From positions 1 through 20,707 of the forward strand of contig JADQBU010000103.1 in NCBI GenBank assembly GCA_016278435.1: DNA of 20,707 bases, read 5' to 3'. Within the stretch, counting starts at the first letter, position 1; every line of letters starts with the position of its first letter. Origin of the DNA: Halanaerobiales bacterium. Its GTDB lineage: Bacteria > Bacillota > Halanaerobiia > Halanaerobiales > JADQBU01. The notes beneath the pieces were generated by a model. It saw only the letters and a list, made by a program, of their open reading frames with translations. It did not search any database and was not told the DNA's origin. Positions 14,292 through 20,707 of the stretch are shown here, one piece after another. Position numbers and translations under genes: made by a program.

Positions 14292-16217
14292 TTATTGATT
14301 GTTTAACTTCCGCCAGATGGTACTCCGATTTATCCCCAGCCGCCTGGCAGCCGCAGTTCTGTTACCGTTTTCTTCCTCGAGAACCTTTTTAATTAACATA
14401 ATTTCAAATTCCTGCAGAGTCCTATCGGTTGTTATAGAATCATAATCAGGTAAAACAGGCTCAATCCTATTATTACTCTTCCCCTGAATCGATTGAATAG
14501 TATCCCTGACAAGCCCAGTGGAAATTTTCCCTCCTTCACTTCTGATTACAAGTCGCTCTACTATATTTGCCAGTTGCCTGATGTTGCCCGGCCAGTTATA
14601 ATTTTTCAAAATCTCTATTCCCTCTTCAGAAATATTCTGTAATGTATTATTGAACTTATTACAGTATTTTTCGATAAAAAAGTTCAGCAGTAATGGAATA
14701 TCATCAGACCTCTCCCTTAAAGGGGGTAGAAATAAATTTAAGACATTGATCCGGTAGAATAAATCATCCCTGAATTTTTCTTCTTCAACCAACCTGTATA
14801 AGTCTTTATTGGTCGCCACAATTATCCGGACATCTACTGGAGTTATCTTATTATCCCCTAGCTTTCTTACTTTTCCTTCCTCAAGAACCCTCAGTAGTCG
14901 CACCTGTATTTTATGAGATATCTCACCTATCTCATCAAGAAAAATGGTCCCTTCATGGGCCATTTCAAAAAAGCCCGCTTTTTCCTTCTGAGCACCTGTA
15001 AACGCGCCTTTGACATATCCAAAAAGTTCACTTTCAAGTAAGTTTTCCGGGAGAGCTGCACAGTTAAAAGCAACAAAAGGTTTTTCCCGCCGCGGACTGG
15101 CATTATGTACAGCTTGAGCAAAAAGTTCCTTCCCTGTTCCCGTTTCTCCATATATTAAAAGGGGGGAATCGACAGCAGCAAAATCCCTGGCTTCCTTGAT
15201 ATTCTTTTTTAATTCCCGGCTCTGCCCGATAATATCATCGAAACTATTTTCAGCGATATGTCCTTTCAAATAAAGCTCTTTTCTGATTCTCTGCTCCATC
15301 TGCTGGATTCGTGATACCTCATTACAAACGGCTACACCCCCCACCATCTCCTCATCTACTTCGATAGGGGTTACATTAACTGCCACCTTTCTTTTCCCGG
15401 CATTGATTATATATTCTTTATCATCTTTTTCCGGGTTTTTTAATTTCATAATGTTAACTCCCGGAAGTACCTTGCTTATGTGTTTACCTACTACTTTCTC
15501 TTCTTTCCGGTTAAATATTTTTTCTGCCCCCGGGTTAAATGTATCTATCATCCCTTCCTGATTGGTGCTTATAATACCTTCATAGGCAGAATCTATTATA
15601 CATTTGATCCTCTTGGTTTTTTTCTTTTCCTGTTTCCTGGCAAGAGCCACTCTCTCTGCTTCCAGTAAAGCACTTATTAATGCTTCCCGGCCGGACCTGA
15701 TTAACAGGGCCTCCATCCCCAACTTCCTGGCCCTTAGAAAAGAAATGTGATTACCCACAACAAAGTTATAACCTGCATCTCTTACTTCCCTCAGTCTTTT
15801 TTCAATTATTTCCGGATTACAGTAACATTTTTCCCCTAGGGTTATAACCTTTAAATCCAGACCGAGTATATTCTCCAGTCCTTCCATTCCCTGGGTAAAA
15901 GGGTCAAAACCAACCAGAGCAATCTTATTCTTATTCTCTTTCCTGCGGGCTTTATGCAACGTCCTTATGATATCAAATCCACTTACTTTGATATCGACAA
16001 CCGGTATATCCTTAACTTCTTTCTTAATGGCAACTGTAGTTCCACCCCGGCTTATTATAACATCAATACCAGCCCTGACCATTTCAGCCGCTTTCTTGGC
16101 ACCTTCCTCTAGAGGAGCGGTTAAAATTGTTACATCTTTATTATATTCCTGGCATATCTCTTCAAATAACCTGGCTTGATTATTAAAAGGAGCAATAAAC
16201 GCTATTGAATAACCCAT
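14292..16217 (-). CDS. Sigma-54-dependent transcriptional activator, PrpR-type (PrpR_N, PAS, AAA+, Fis HTH)
   Basis: A 641-residue regulator. The order is a PrpR_N sensor domain (about 1-190, starting YSIAFIAPF and with DVIISRGGT at 52-60), a PAS domain (about 205-310), the AAA+ sigma-54 domain (about 328-560), and a Fis-type helix-turn-helix (about 615-640, TAAARRLGINRSTIWRK). Walker A is GETGTGKE (357-364), the sigma-54 contact loop GAFTGA (404-409) is intact, Walker B is GTIFLDEI (423-430), and the arginine region is FRDDLFYRIN. The protein should bind an enhancer and open -24/-12 promoters when its sensor domain meets an effector, in this family often a small carboxylic acid or CoA-related metabolite. 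The ATG at 16217 has AGGAGGG eight bases upstream. The array at 13989 is the likely target. Confidence 0.9.
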   Translation of the reverse strand: MGYSIAFIAPFNNQARLFEEICQEYNKDVTILTAPLEEGAKKAAEMVRAGIDVIISRGGTTVAIKKEVKDIPVVDIKVSGFDIIRTLHKARRKENKNKIALVGFDPFTQGMEGLENILGLDLKVITLGEKCYCNPEIIEKRLREVRDAGYNFVVGNHISFLRARKLGMEALLIRSGREALISALLEAERVALARKQEKKKTKRIKCIIDSAYEGIISTNQEGMIDTFNPGAEKIFNRKEEKVVGKHISKVLPGVNIMKLKNPEKDDKEYIINAGKRKVAVNVTPIEVDEEMVGGVAVCNEVSRIQQMEQRIRKELYLKGHIAENSFDDIIGQSRELKKNIKEARDFAAVDSPLLIYGETGTGKELFAQAVHNASPRREKPFVAFNCAALPENLLESELFGYVKGAFTGAQKEKAGFFEMAHEGTIFLDEIGEISHKIQVRLLRVLEEGKVRKLGDNKITPVDVRIIVATNKDLYRLVEEEKFRDDLFYRINVLNLFLPPLRERSDDIPLLLNFFIEKYCNKFNNTLQNISEEGIEILKNYNWPGNIRQLANIVERLVIRSEGGKISTGLVRDTIQSIQGKSNNRIEPVLPDYDSITTDRTLQEFEIMLIKKVLEEENGNRTAAARRLGINRSTIWRKLNNQ

Positions 16218-16400
16218 TGATTTTTCCCTCCTGCAGATCAATTACTTTAATTGTATAATATATTAATTAAATAAGAAATATCTAAATCCTCTTTCAAGTG
16301 TGAATTTTTTTTAATATGCAATCAATAGACATCAGTTTACACAAAACCATTTAATCATTATTTTTTCCTTATACTTGCAAAAAAAAAGAAGGATATTCCC

Positions 16401-16428
16401 TTCAAATAATGAATTAATTAAATATAAT
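16401..16428 (+). promoter_or_regulatory. Candidate sigma-A promoter of the hydrolase set
   Basis: TTCAAA (16401-16406) and TATAAT (16423-16428) are 16 bases apart, about 44 bases ahead of the ATG at 16472. The small dyad GAAGG-ATATTC-CCTTC (16388-16403) overlaps the -35 side and might be an operator. The rest of the 254-base divergent gap is A+T-rich with no further clear signal. Confidence 0.4.
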
Positions 16429-16471
16429 GAAATTTTTCACTTATTATTTTGAGGACGATTAAGGAGGATAT

Positions 16472-17302
16472 ATGAAGATCGTTGAAAAAATTTTTCTGGA
16501 GAAATTAGTCTTTCCCCTGGGAGAAAGTATACGTAATGTCTATACCGTGTTAATCAAAGGTAAAAAAAATTGTTTAATTGACACCGGTACTGCTTTTAAT
16601 TATAATGATATTGTAAGTTTCTGTGAAAAAAACAAAGTAAATGTTAAAAATTTAGATTTAGTTATTCTTACTCACTGCCATCCAGATCATATTGGTTCAA
16701 GTTTATTGTTGAAAAAAGAAAATCCTGATCTTCAGATAATGGCACATAGTTTAGCAAAACCCTATATAGAAGATATTCAGAAACAATATCAGGAACGGCC
16801 AGTTCCCGGCTTTTTTAATCTTATTGCCGGTCAGGTTAAAATCGACAGAGTACTGAATGATGGAGATGAGATTGATACCGACACAAGACTTCAGATACTA
16901 CATACTCCTGGACATTCCCCGGGTTCTATCTCAATTTTTTTACCGGAAGAAGATGTCCTGATCATCGGTGATGCTGTACCCGGAACTGGAGACATTCCAA
17001 TCTATGAAAATGTTAACCAGCTCAGAAGTAGCTTCACTAAATTAGAGAAAACCGGGGCTACTCATATCATATCTGCATTTAACGGCTATTGTACAGACTT
17101 AACTAAGCTAATAAATGGTGGCAGAGAAGATTTAAATAATATTGATAATTATGTTGAAGAATACCTTGAACAAAACGACAAATCACCTGTAGATCTCACA
17201 GAAATTTCTGGTTTTGTCCTACAGAAAATGGGTTTCAATACTCCACCAATAAAAATTGTAATGAATAGTATTGAGAGTCATCTTCAAAATATCAAAAAAT
17301 AA
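16472..17302 (+). CDS. MBL-fold (metallo-beta-lactamase superfamily) hydrolase
   Basis: A 276-residue cytoplasmic protein. LTHCHPDHIGS supplies metal ligands H68, H70, D72 and H73; HTPGHSPGS supplies H148; IIGDAVPG supplies the bridging D167. The last family ligand, a His in a short loop near residue 215, is not evident: the stretch reads IISAFNGYC. One metal site may therefore be altered. The C-terminal 60 residues form a helical tail, as in glyoxalase-II-like or lactonase-like members. Such enzymes hydrolyse thioesters, lactones or cyclic amides; the substrate here is unknown. The ATG has AAGGAGG six bases upstream, and the gene heads the plus-strand set that continues with an amidohydrolase. 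Confidence 0.85.
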   Translation: MKIVEKIFLEKLVFPLGESIRNVYTVLIKGKKNCLIDTGTAFNYNDIVSFCEKNKVNVKNLDLVILTHCHPDHIGSSLLLKKENPDLQIMAHSLAKPYIEDIQKQYQERPVPGFFNLIAGQVKIDRVLNDGDEIDTDTRLQILHTPGHSPGSISIFLPEEDVLIIGDAVPGTGDIPIYENVNQLRSSFTKLEKTGATHIISAFNGYCTDLTKLINGGREDLNNIDNYVEEYLEQNDKSPVDLTEISGFVLQKMGFNTPPIKIVMNSIESHLQNIKK

Positions 17303-17347
17303 TTTTCTCGGCATTAATAAAATTATTATCTTAAAGGGGCGTTTTCA

Positions 17348-18697
17348 GTGAAAAATACTTTATTAATCAAAAATGGGGTAATCGTAAATTCAGGCGGTGA
17401 ATTTAATGCTAATATTCTTGTTCAAGGTGGTAAGATTGTAGGTCTGTTAAAGAATACAGATGATATTACTACTGACGAAGTAATTAATGCTGATGGAAAG
17501 TGTATTATACCTGGTATTATTGATTCTCATACCCATATGATGGACCCCGGTCACACAGAACGCGAGGATTTTACAACCGGAACCAGGGCAGCTGCCTCCG
17601 GTGGAACAACTACTATTATAACCCATCACCGTAGTGTCCCCCCTGTCTATTCTGTCAAGGAATTAAAGGATAAAATTGAATACTTAAAAGATAAAGCTGT
17701 TATTGACTTTGCCTTAAAAGGAGGGGGGATACCGGAAAATATAGATAATTTTAAAAAGATGTGGGAAGAAGGTGTAACCGGCTTTAAGATGTTTACCTGC
17801 AACCTGCATGGAGTAAAAGCTATGTATGCCGGGGATTTACAGGAAGCATTTAAGGAGATCAAGTCTCTGGGAGCAATAGCCCTGATTCACTGTGAAGATG
17901 ATAGTATAATTACAGTAAATGAGAAAAGATTGAAAGATGAAGGGAGAACAGATTATTTATCTCAGATCGAATGGAGATCTGCTCTGGCAGAAAAAGTTGC
18001 CGTTGAAACAGTTATAAATGTAGCCAGGGATACTGGAGCCAGGGTTGTTATTGCCCATGTCAGTCAGCCTGTTTTACTGGAAAAAATCAAAAAGGCACAG
18101 AATGAAGGTTACCCAATTTATGCTGAAACCTGTCCCCATTACCTTAATTTAACAATTGAAGACCTGGAAAAGAAAGGCCCCTGGGTTAAGTTTACTCCTC
18201 CCATGAAAACAAAAGCAGATCAGGATAGAATGTGGGATTTATTTAATAATGGTTATGTGGATTTAATTAGTTCTGACCACTGCCCCTTCCCACCCGAGCA
18301 GAAAAAACCAGGCGAAGAAAATATCTGGGATGCCCCAAATGGTATCCCGGGAGTAGAAACCTCTCTGCGCTTGATGCTTAATGCAGTAAATGAAGGTAAA
18401 ACCACTTTAAATAAAATTGTAGAATACCAGTGTGAAAATCAGGCCAAAATTTACGGATTATACCCTAAAAAGGGAGTGATTGCAGTTGGAGCTGATGCCG
18501 ACCTGGTAATTCTTGATATGGAAAAAGAAGAAGTCCTATCCAATGATAAAATAGTATCAAAATGCGGCTGGACTCCCTATGACGGCCTGAAGATAAAAGG
18601 AATACCGGAAACAGTAATCAGCAAAGGAAATATCGTTGCCAGCAGAGGCCGGGTCCTGGGGGAACCGGGTATGGGAGAATTTATCCCCCGGCAGTAG
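17348..18697 (+). CDS. Dihydropyrimidinase/allantoinase/dihydroorotase-type cyclic amidohydrolase
   Basis: A 449-residue TIM-barrel amidohydrolase. The metal-site residues of the cyclic amidohydrolases are present: H61 and H63 (GIIDSHTHMMDPG), the carbamylated lysine K147 (GVTGFKMF), H181 (ALIHCEDD), H237 (VVIAHVSQ) and D310 (ISSDHCP). Allantoinase/hydantoinase marks are TPPMK at 283-287 and NGIPGVETSLRLML at 331-344. The C-terminal VGADADLVILD belongs to the composite beta domain. It should open a cyclic amide or ureide ring; which one cannot be told. Biosynthetic dihydroorotase is unlikely, as no pyrimidine genes are nearby. The start is GTG at 17348 with AAAGGGG upstream, 45 bases after the MBL gene. 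Confidence 0.88.
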   Translation: MKNTLLIKNGVIVNSGGEFNANILVQGGKIVGLLKNTDDITTDEVINADGKCIIPGIIDSHTHMMDPGHTEREDFTTGTRAAASGGTTTIITHHRSVPPVYSVKELKDKIEYLKDKAVIDFALKGGGIPENIDNFKKMWEEGVTGFKMFTCNLHGVKAMYAGDLQEAFKEIKSLGAIALIHCEDDSIITVNEKRLKDEGRTDYLSQIEWRSALAEKVAVETVINVARDTGARVVIAHVSQPVLLEKIKKAQNEGYPIYAETCPHYLNLTIEDLEKKGPWVKFTPPMKTKADQDRMWDLFNNGYVDLISSDHCPFPPEQKKPGEENIWDAPNGIPGVETSLRLMLNAVNEGKTTLNKIVEYQCENQAKIYGLYPKKGVIAVGADADLVILDMEKEEVLSNDKIVSKCGWTPYDGLKIKGIPETVISKGNIVASRGRVLGEPGMGEFIPRQ

Positions 18698-18726
18698 TTT
18701 TAGTTCAATTGAAAGGAGACACAGTA

Positions 18727-19431
18727 ATGCCAATACAGCCTGTTGAAAAGAAAACAGTCGTTGACTCAATAGTCGAACAGATTAGAAAATTAATTATTGA
18801 TGGTGAATTAAAGGCCGGTGATAAGCTGGATTCGGAAAGAATGCTGGCAGAAAAATTCCATGTTGGTCGTCCTTCTATCAGGGAATCTCTTAAAGTACTG
18901 ACTTCACTGGGTATAGTTGAAAAACAAAATGATGGTAATTATATAAGCACAAATGTACTGGAAAGTTTACACGACCCGCTCTTATTCCATTTCCTTTTAA
19001 ATAAAGAAAATTTTAAAGATCTATTTGAAGCCAGGAAAATCCTGGAACTGGAAATTGTAAAGCTCGCTATTAATAATATTAATTCAGAACAATTAGTCCA
19101 GATGAAAAAAAATTTAATAAGGACTAAAAAAAATATATCTAAACCCAGAACTTTTACTGAATGTGATGTGGAATTTCATATTCTGATTGCTGAAGCGGCT
19201 GATAATTATGTGCTTTTAACATTCCTGGATACAATCCGCAACCTTCTTAAACAGAGTACTATTAAACTTTTATCAAATGATAAGATGACCAGAATCGCTT
19301 TAGAATACCATCAGAAAATATACAATGCAATTACAGAGAAAGATAAAGAGGCTGCAACAAAGTATATGTATGAGCACCTGGAATTTGCCAGAATAGAGAT
19401 GATCAAACTTAATGACCAAACTATAAAATAA
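18727..19431 (+). CDS. FadR-type GntR transcriptional regulator (FCD ligand domain)
   Basis: A 234-residue regulator with an N-terminal winged helix-turn-helix (about 10-75; LDSERMLAEKFHVGRPSIRE contains the recognition helix) and an FCD helical domain (about 95-225). The FCD metal or ligand site is visible as D147-x3-H151, H195 and H217. FCD regulators usually repress catabolic genes and release DNA on binding a carboxylic acid. The ATG at 18727 has AAAGGAGA seven bases upstream and is better than the TTG at 18709, which precedes that site. It follows the amidohydrolase by 29 bases, so it is in the same transcript. A matching TGGTNNNACCA dyad lies downstream at 19498-19510. Confidence 0.9.
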   Translation: MPIQPVEKKTVVDSIVEQIRKLIIDGELKAGDKLDSERMLAEKFHVGRPSIRESLKVLTSLGIVEKQNDGNYISTNVLESLHDPLLFHFLLNKENFKDLFEARKILELEIVKLAINNINSEQLVQMKKNLIRTKKNISKPRTFTECDVEFHILIAEAADNYVLLTFLDTIRNLLKQSTIKLLSNDKMTRIALEYHQKIYNAITEKDKEAATKYMYEHLEFARIEMIKLNDQTIK

Positions 19432-19497
19432 ATAATTAATTTTAAATATAAAAAGAGGATTTTAGCCCGATTTATAGAATATATTAAACGGCGAGTC

Positions 19498-19510
19498 ATG
19501 GTATTACCAT
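19498..19510. promoter_or_regulatory. Perfect FadR-type operator ATGGTA-T-TACCAT
   Basis: This 13-base perfect palindrome contains TGGTATTACCA, matching TGGTNNNACCA, the core known for FadR-subfamily GntR proteins. It lies between the regulator gene and the dehydrogenase start, 50 bases ahead of the ATG at 19561. TATATT at 19480-19485 could be a -10 box just upstream, but no good -35 box was found. Confidence 0.5.
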
Positions 19511-19560
19511 TTTACGATAATACTCTTATCATCTTTATTGAAGGGAAAGGAGGTGAAAAT

Positions 19561-20529
19561 ATGGCCTATAAATACAAAGTAATTGTAACTGACAGGGCCC
19601 CATTCCCCGATCTGGAGGTCCAGATAAAGGCATTAGAAAAAGTTAATGCTGAACTCATAGATTGTAAAACTGATGAAGAAATTAAAAAGCATGCTGTTGA
19701 TGCTGATGCAGTACTCGTAACCTACTATGAAATAACACCTGAACTGGTAGAAAGCATGGAAAAAGCCCAGATTATCAGCCGTCAGGGTATAGGAATTAAT
19801 AATATCCCGATTGAAGCCGCAACCAGTAAAGGAATCTATGTATCTAATGTTCCCTTTTACTGCCTGGATGAAGTATCTACACATGCCCTGGGGCTAATAA
19901 TTAGCAGTGCCCGTAAGATACCCCAGATGAACAACAATGTCAAAGCAAAAAAATGGGATTTTAAAGACCAGATGCCTATGTATAGAATGAAAGGCCAAAC
20001 TCTGGGGTTAGTTGCCTATGGAAGAATCGGCCAGCAGTTAGCCAGAAAAGCTCAGGGTTTAGGCTTAAATGTAATTGCCAATGATCCCTATGTCAAAGCT
20101 GAAATAATGGCAGAAGATAATATTAAGAAGGTCGATTTTGACACCCTCCTGGAAGAAAGTGATTTTATTTCAATCCATGCCCCGCTAACTGAGGGAACCA
20201 GAGGAATGTTTGGGGAAAAAGAATTCAAGAAAATGAAAAAAACAGCCTATATTATTAATACTGCCCGGGGTGCTATAATTAATCAAGATGCCCTGGTAGA
20301 AGCATTAAAAGCAGGTGAAATCGCCGGAGCAGGACTGGATGTACTGGAAAGCGAAATATTCGATCCTGAAAATCCACTCCTCGATTTTGATAATGTTATA
20401 CTGACACCACATGCAGCTTTCTATTCTGAAGGTTCATTAAAGGAATTACAGGAAAGAGCTGTTAATGAGGTTGTTAGAGTCTTAACTGGAGGAAAACCGG
20501 AAGCCTGTATAAATTGTGATAAGTTGTAA
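19561..20529 (+). CDS. D-isomer-specific 2-hydroxyacid dehydrogenase (phosphoglycerate dehydrogenase/CtBP-like)
   Basis: A 322-residue NAD-dependent dehydrogenase. The nucleotide-binding stretch is TLGLVAYGRIGQQLARKAQG (147-166), with the glycine pattern of the family. Catalytic residues are R236 (NTARGAI), E265 (DVLESE) and H284 (LTPHAAFYSE). There is no C-terminal ACT or serine-binding domain, so this is the short form; similar short forms reduce various 2-keto acids or oxidise 2-hydroxy acids. The ATG at 19561 has AAAGGAGGTG seven bases upstream; the ATG at 19498 in the same frame lies within the operator dyad and has no site. It follows the GntR gene by 129 bases and probably has its own regulated promoter. 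Confidence 0.88.
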   Translation: MAYKYKVIVTDRAPFPDLEVQIKALEKVNAELIDCKTDEEIKKHAVDADAVLVTYYEITPELVESMEKAQIISRQGIGINNIPIEAATSKGIYVSNVPFYCLDEVSTHALGLIISSARKIPQMNNNVKAKKWDFKDQMPMYRMKGQTLGLVAYGRIGQQLARKAQGLGLNVIANDPYVKAEIMAEDNIKKVDFDTLLEESDFISIHAPLTEGTRGMFGEKEFKKMKKTAYIINTARGAIINQDALVEALKAGEIAGAGLDVLESEIFDPENPLLDFDNVILTPHAAFYSEGSLKELQERAVNEVVRVLTGGKPEACINCDKL

Positions 20530-20558
20530 ATAGATATTTTATAAGGAGGTAGGTTTTA

Positions 20559-20707
20559 GTGAGTAAAGATCCATGGAAAGCAGAAAAATGGTTTACAAGT
20601 CCCTGGAACTTCGCCGACGAAGTAGTTGAAAACATTAATTTTCCAGAAAAGATCAAAATACACGATATTACCTTAAGAGATGGAGAACAGCAGGCCGGTA
20701 TTGTATT
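20559..20707 (+). CDS. HMGL-family carboxyltransferase/lyase (isopropylmalate/homocitrate synthase-like), partial
   Basis: The reading frame opens at a GTG (20559) with AAGGAGGT nine bases upstream and runs off the window after 49 codons. The last residues, IHDITLRDGEQQAG, are the first strand and metal-binding LRDGEQ motif of the HMGL-like TIM barrel shared by 2-isopropylmalate, homocitrate and citramalate synthases and HMG-CoA lyase. About 30 residues, rich in Trp, Lys and Glu, precede it, longer than in a minimal member. It lies 29 bases after the dehydrogenase gene, so the two are co-transcribed. Which member it is cannot be decided from this fragment. Confidence 0.8.
   Translation, partial: MSKDPWKAEKWFTSPWNFADEVVENINFPEKIKIHDITLRDGEQQAGIV

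Noticed and set aside
19498..19560. Longer form of the dehydrogenase starting at 19498
   Set aside because: The ATG has no ribosome site and lies inside the operator palindrome; the ATG at 19561 has a strong site and fits the family N-terminus.

Overview
The window is A+T-rich bacterial DNA with strong Shine-Dalgarno sites (AGGAGG types) and several GTG/TTG starts, as in low-GC Firmicutes-type anaerobes. Both solute-binding proteins have ordinary signal peptides with no lipobox cysteine, which fits a cell with an outer membrane. Together with the redox gene content this suggests a diderm anaerobe such as a member of Halanaerobiales. That placement is inference; no rRNA or other marker gene is present.

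Layout. Bases 1-134 look like the right end of an IS200/IS605-type element: a run of hairpins ending in TCAA, and so possibly an omega-RNA (reRNA) scaffold with its guide in the flank. Next is a plus-strand reductive-dehalogenase-like corrinoid/2[4Fe-4S] protein (260-1345). It overlaps, tail to tail, a glutamate-synthase-like FMN protein (1300-2673, minus). After a gap holding a strong terminator and a short ORF fragment comes an 11-gene minus-strand array, read from 13989 down to 3138: cupin, cupin, TctC2, TctB2, TctA2, a second reductive-dehalogenase-like protein, an AEC-family permease, TctC1, TctB1, a duplicated bicupin, TctA1. A frameshifted small ORF lies between the two single cupins.

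Upstream of this array, also on the minus strand, is a PrpR-type sigma-54 activator (14292-16217). The gap between them holds the activator's terminator, a -24/-12 promoter candidate for the array and TTGCA-type dyads at enhancer distance. Divergent from the activator, a plus-strand set encodes an MBL-fold hydrolase, a dihydropyrimidinase/allantoinase-type amidohydrolase, a FadR-type GntR regulator, a 2-hydroxyacid dehydrogenase and the start of an HMGL-family acyltransferase/lyase that runs off the window. A perfect FadR-type dyad (TGGTNNNACCA) precedes the dehydrogenase.

Reading as a whole (inference): a regulated catabolic island. Two tripartite tricarboxylate transporters and a carboxylate permease import one or more organic acids. 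Cupins and corrinoid/Fe-S reductases may modify them, and the hydrolases, dehydrogenase and HMGL enzyme carry out later steps. The substrate cannot be read from the sequence. No tRNA, rRNA or CRISPR array was seen.
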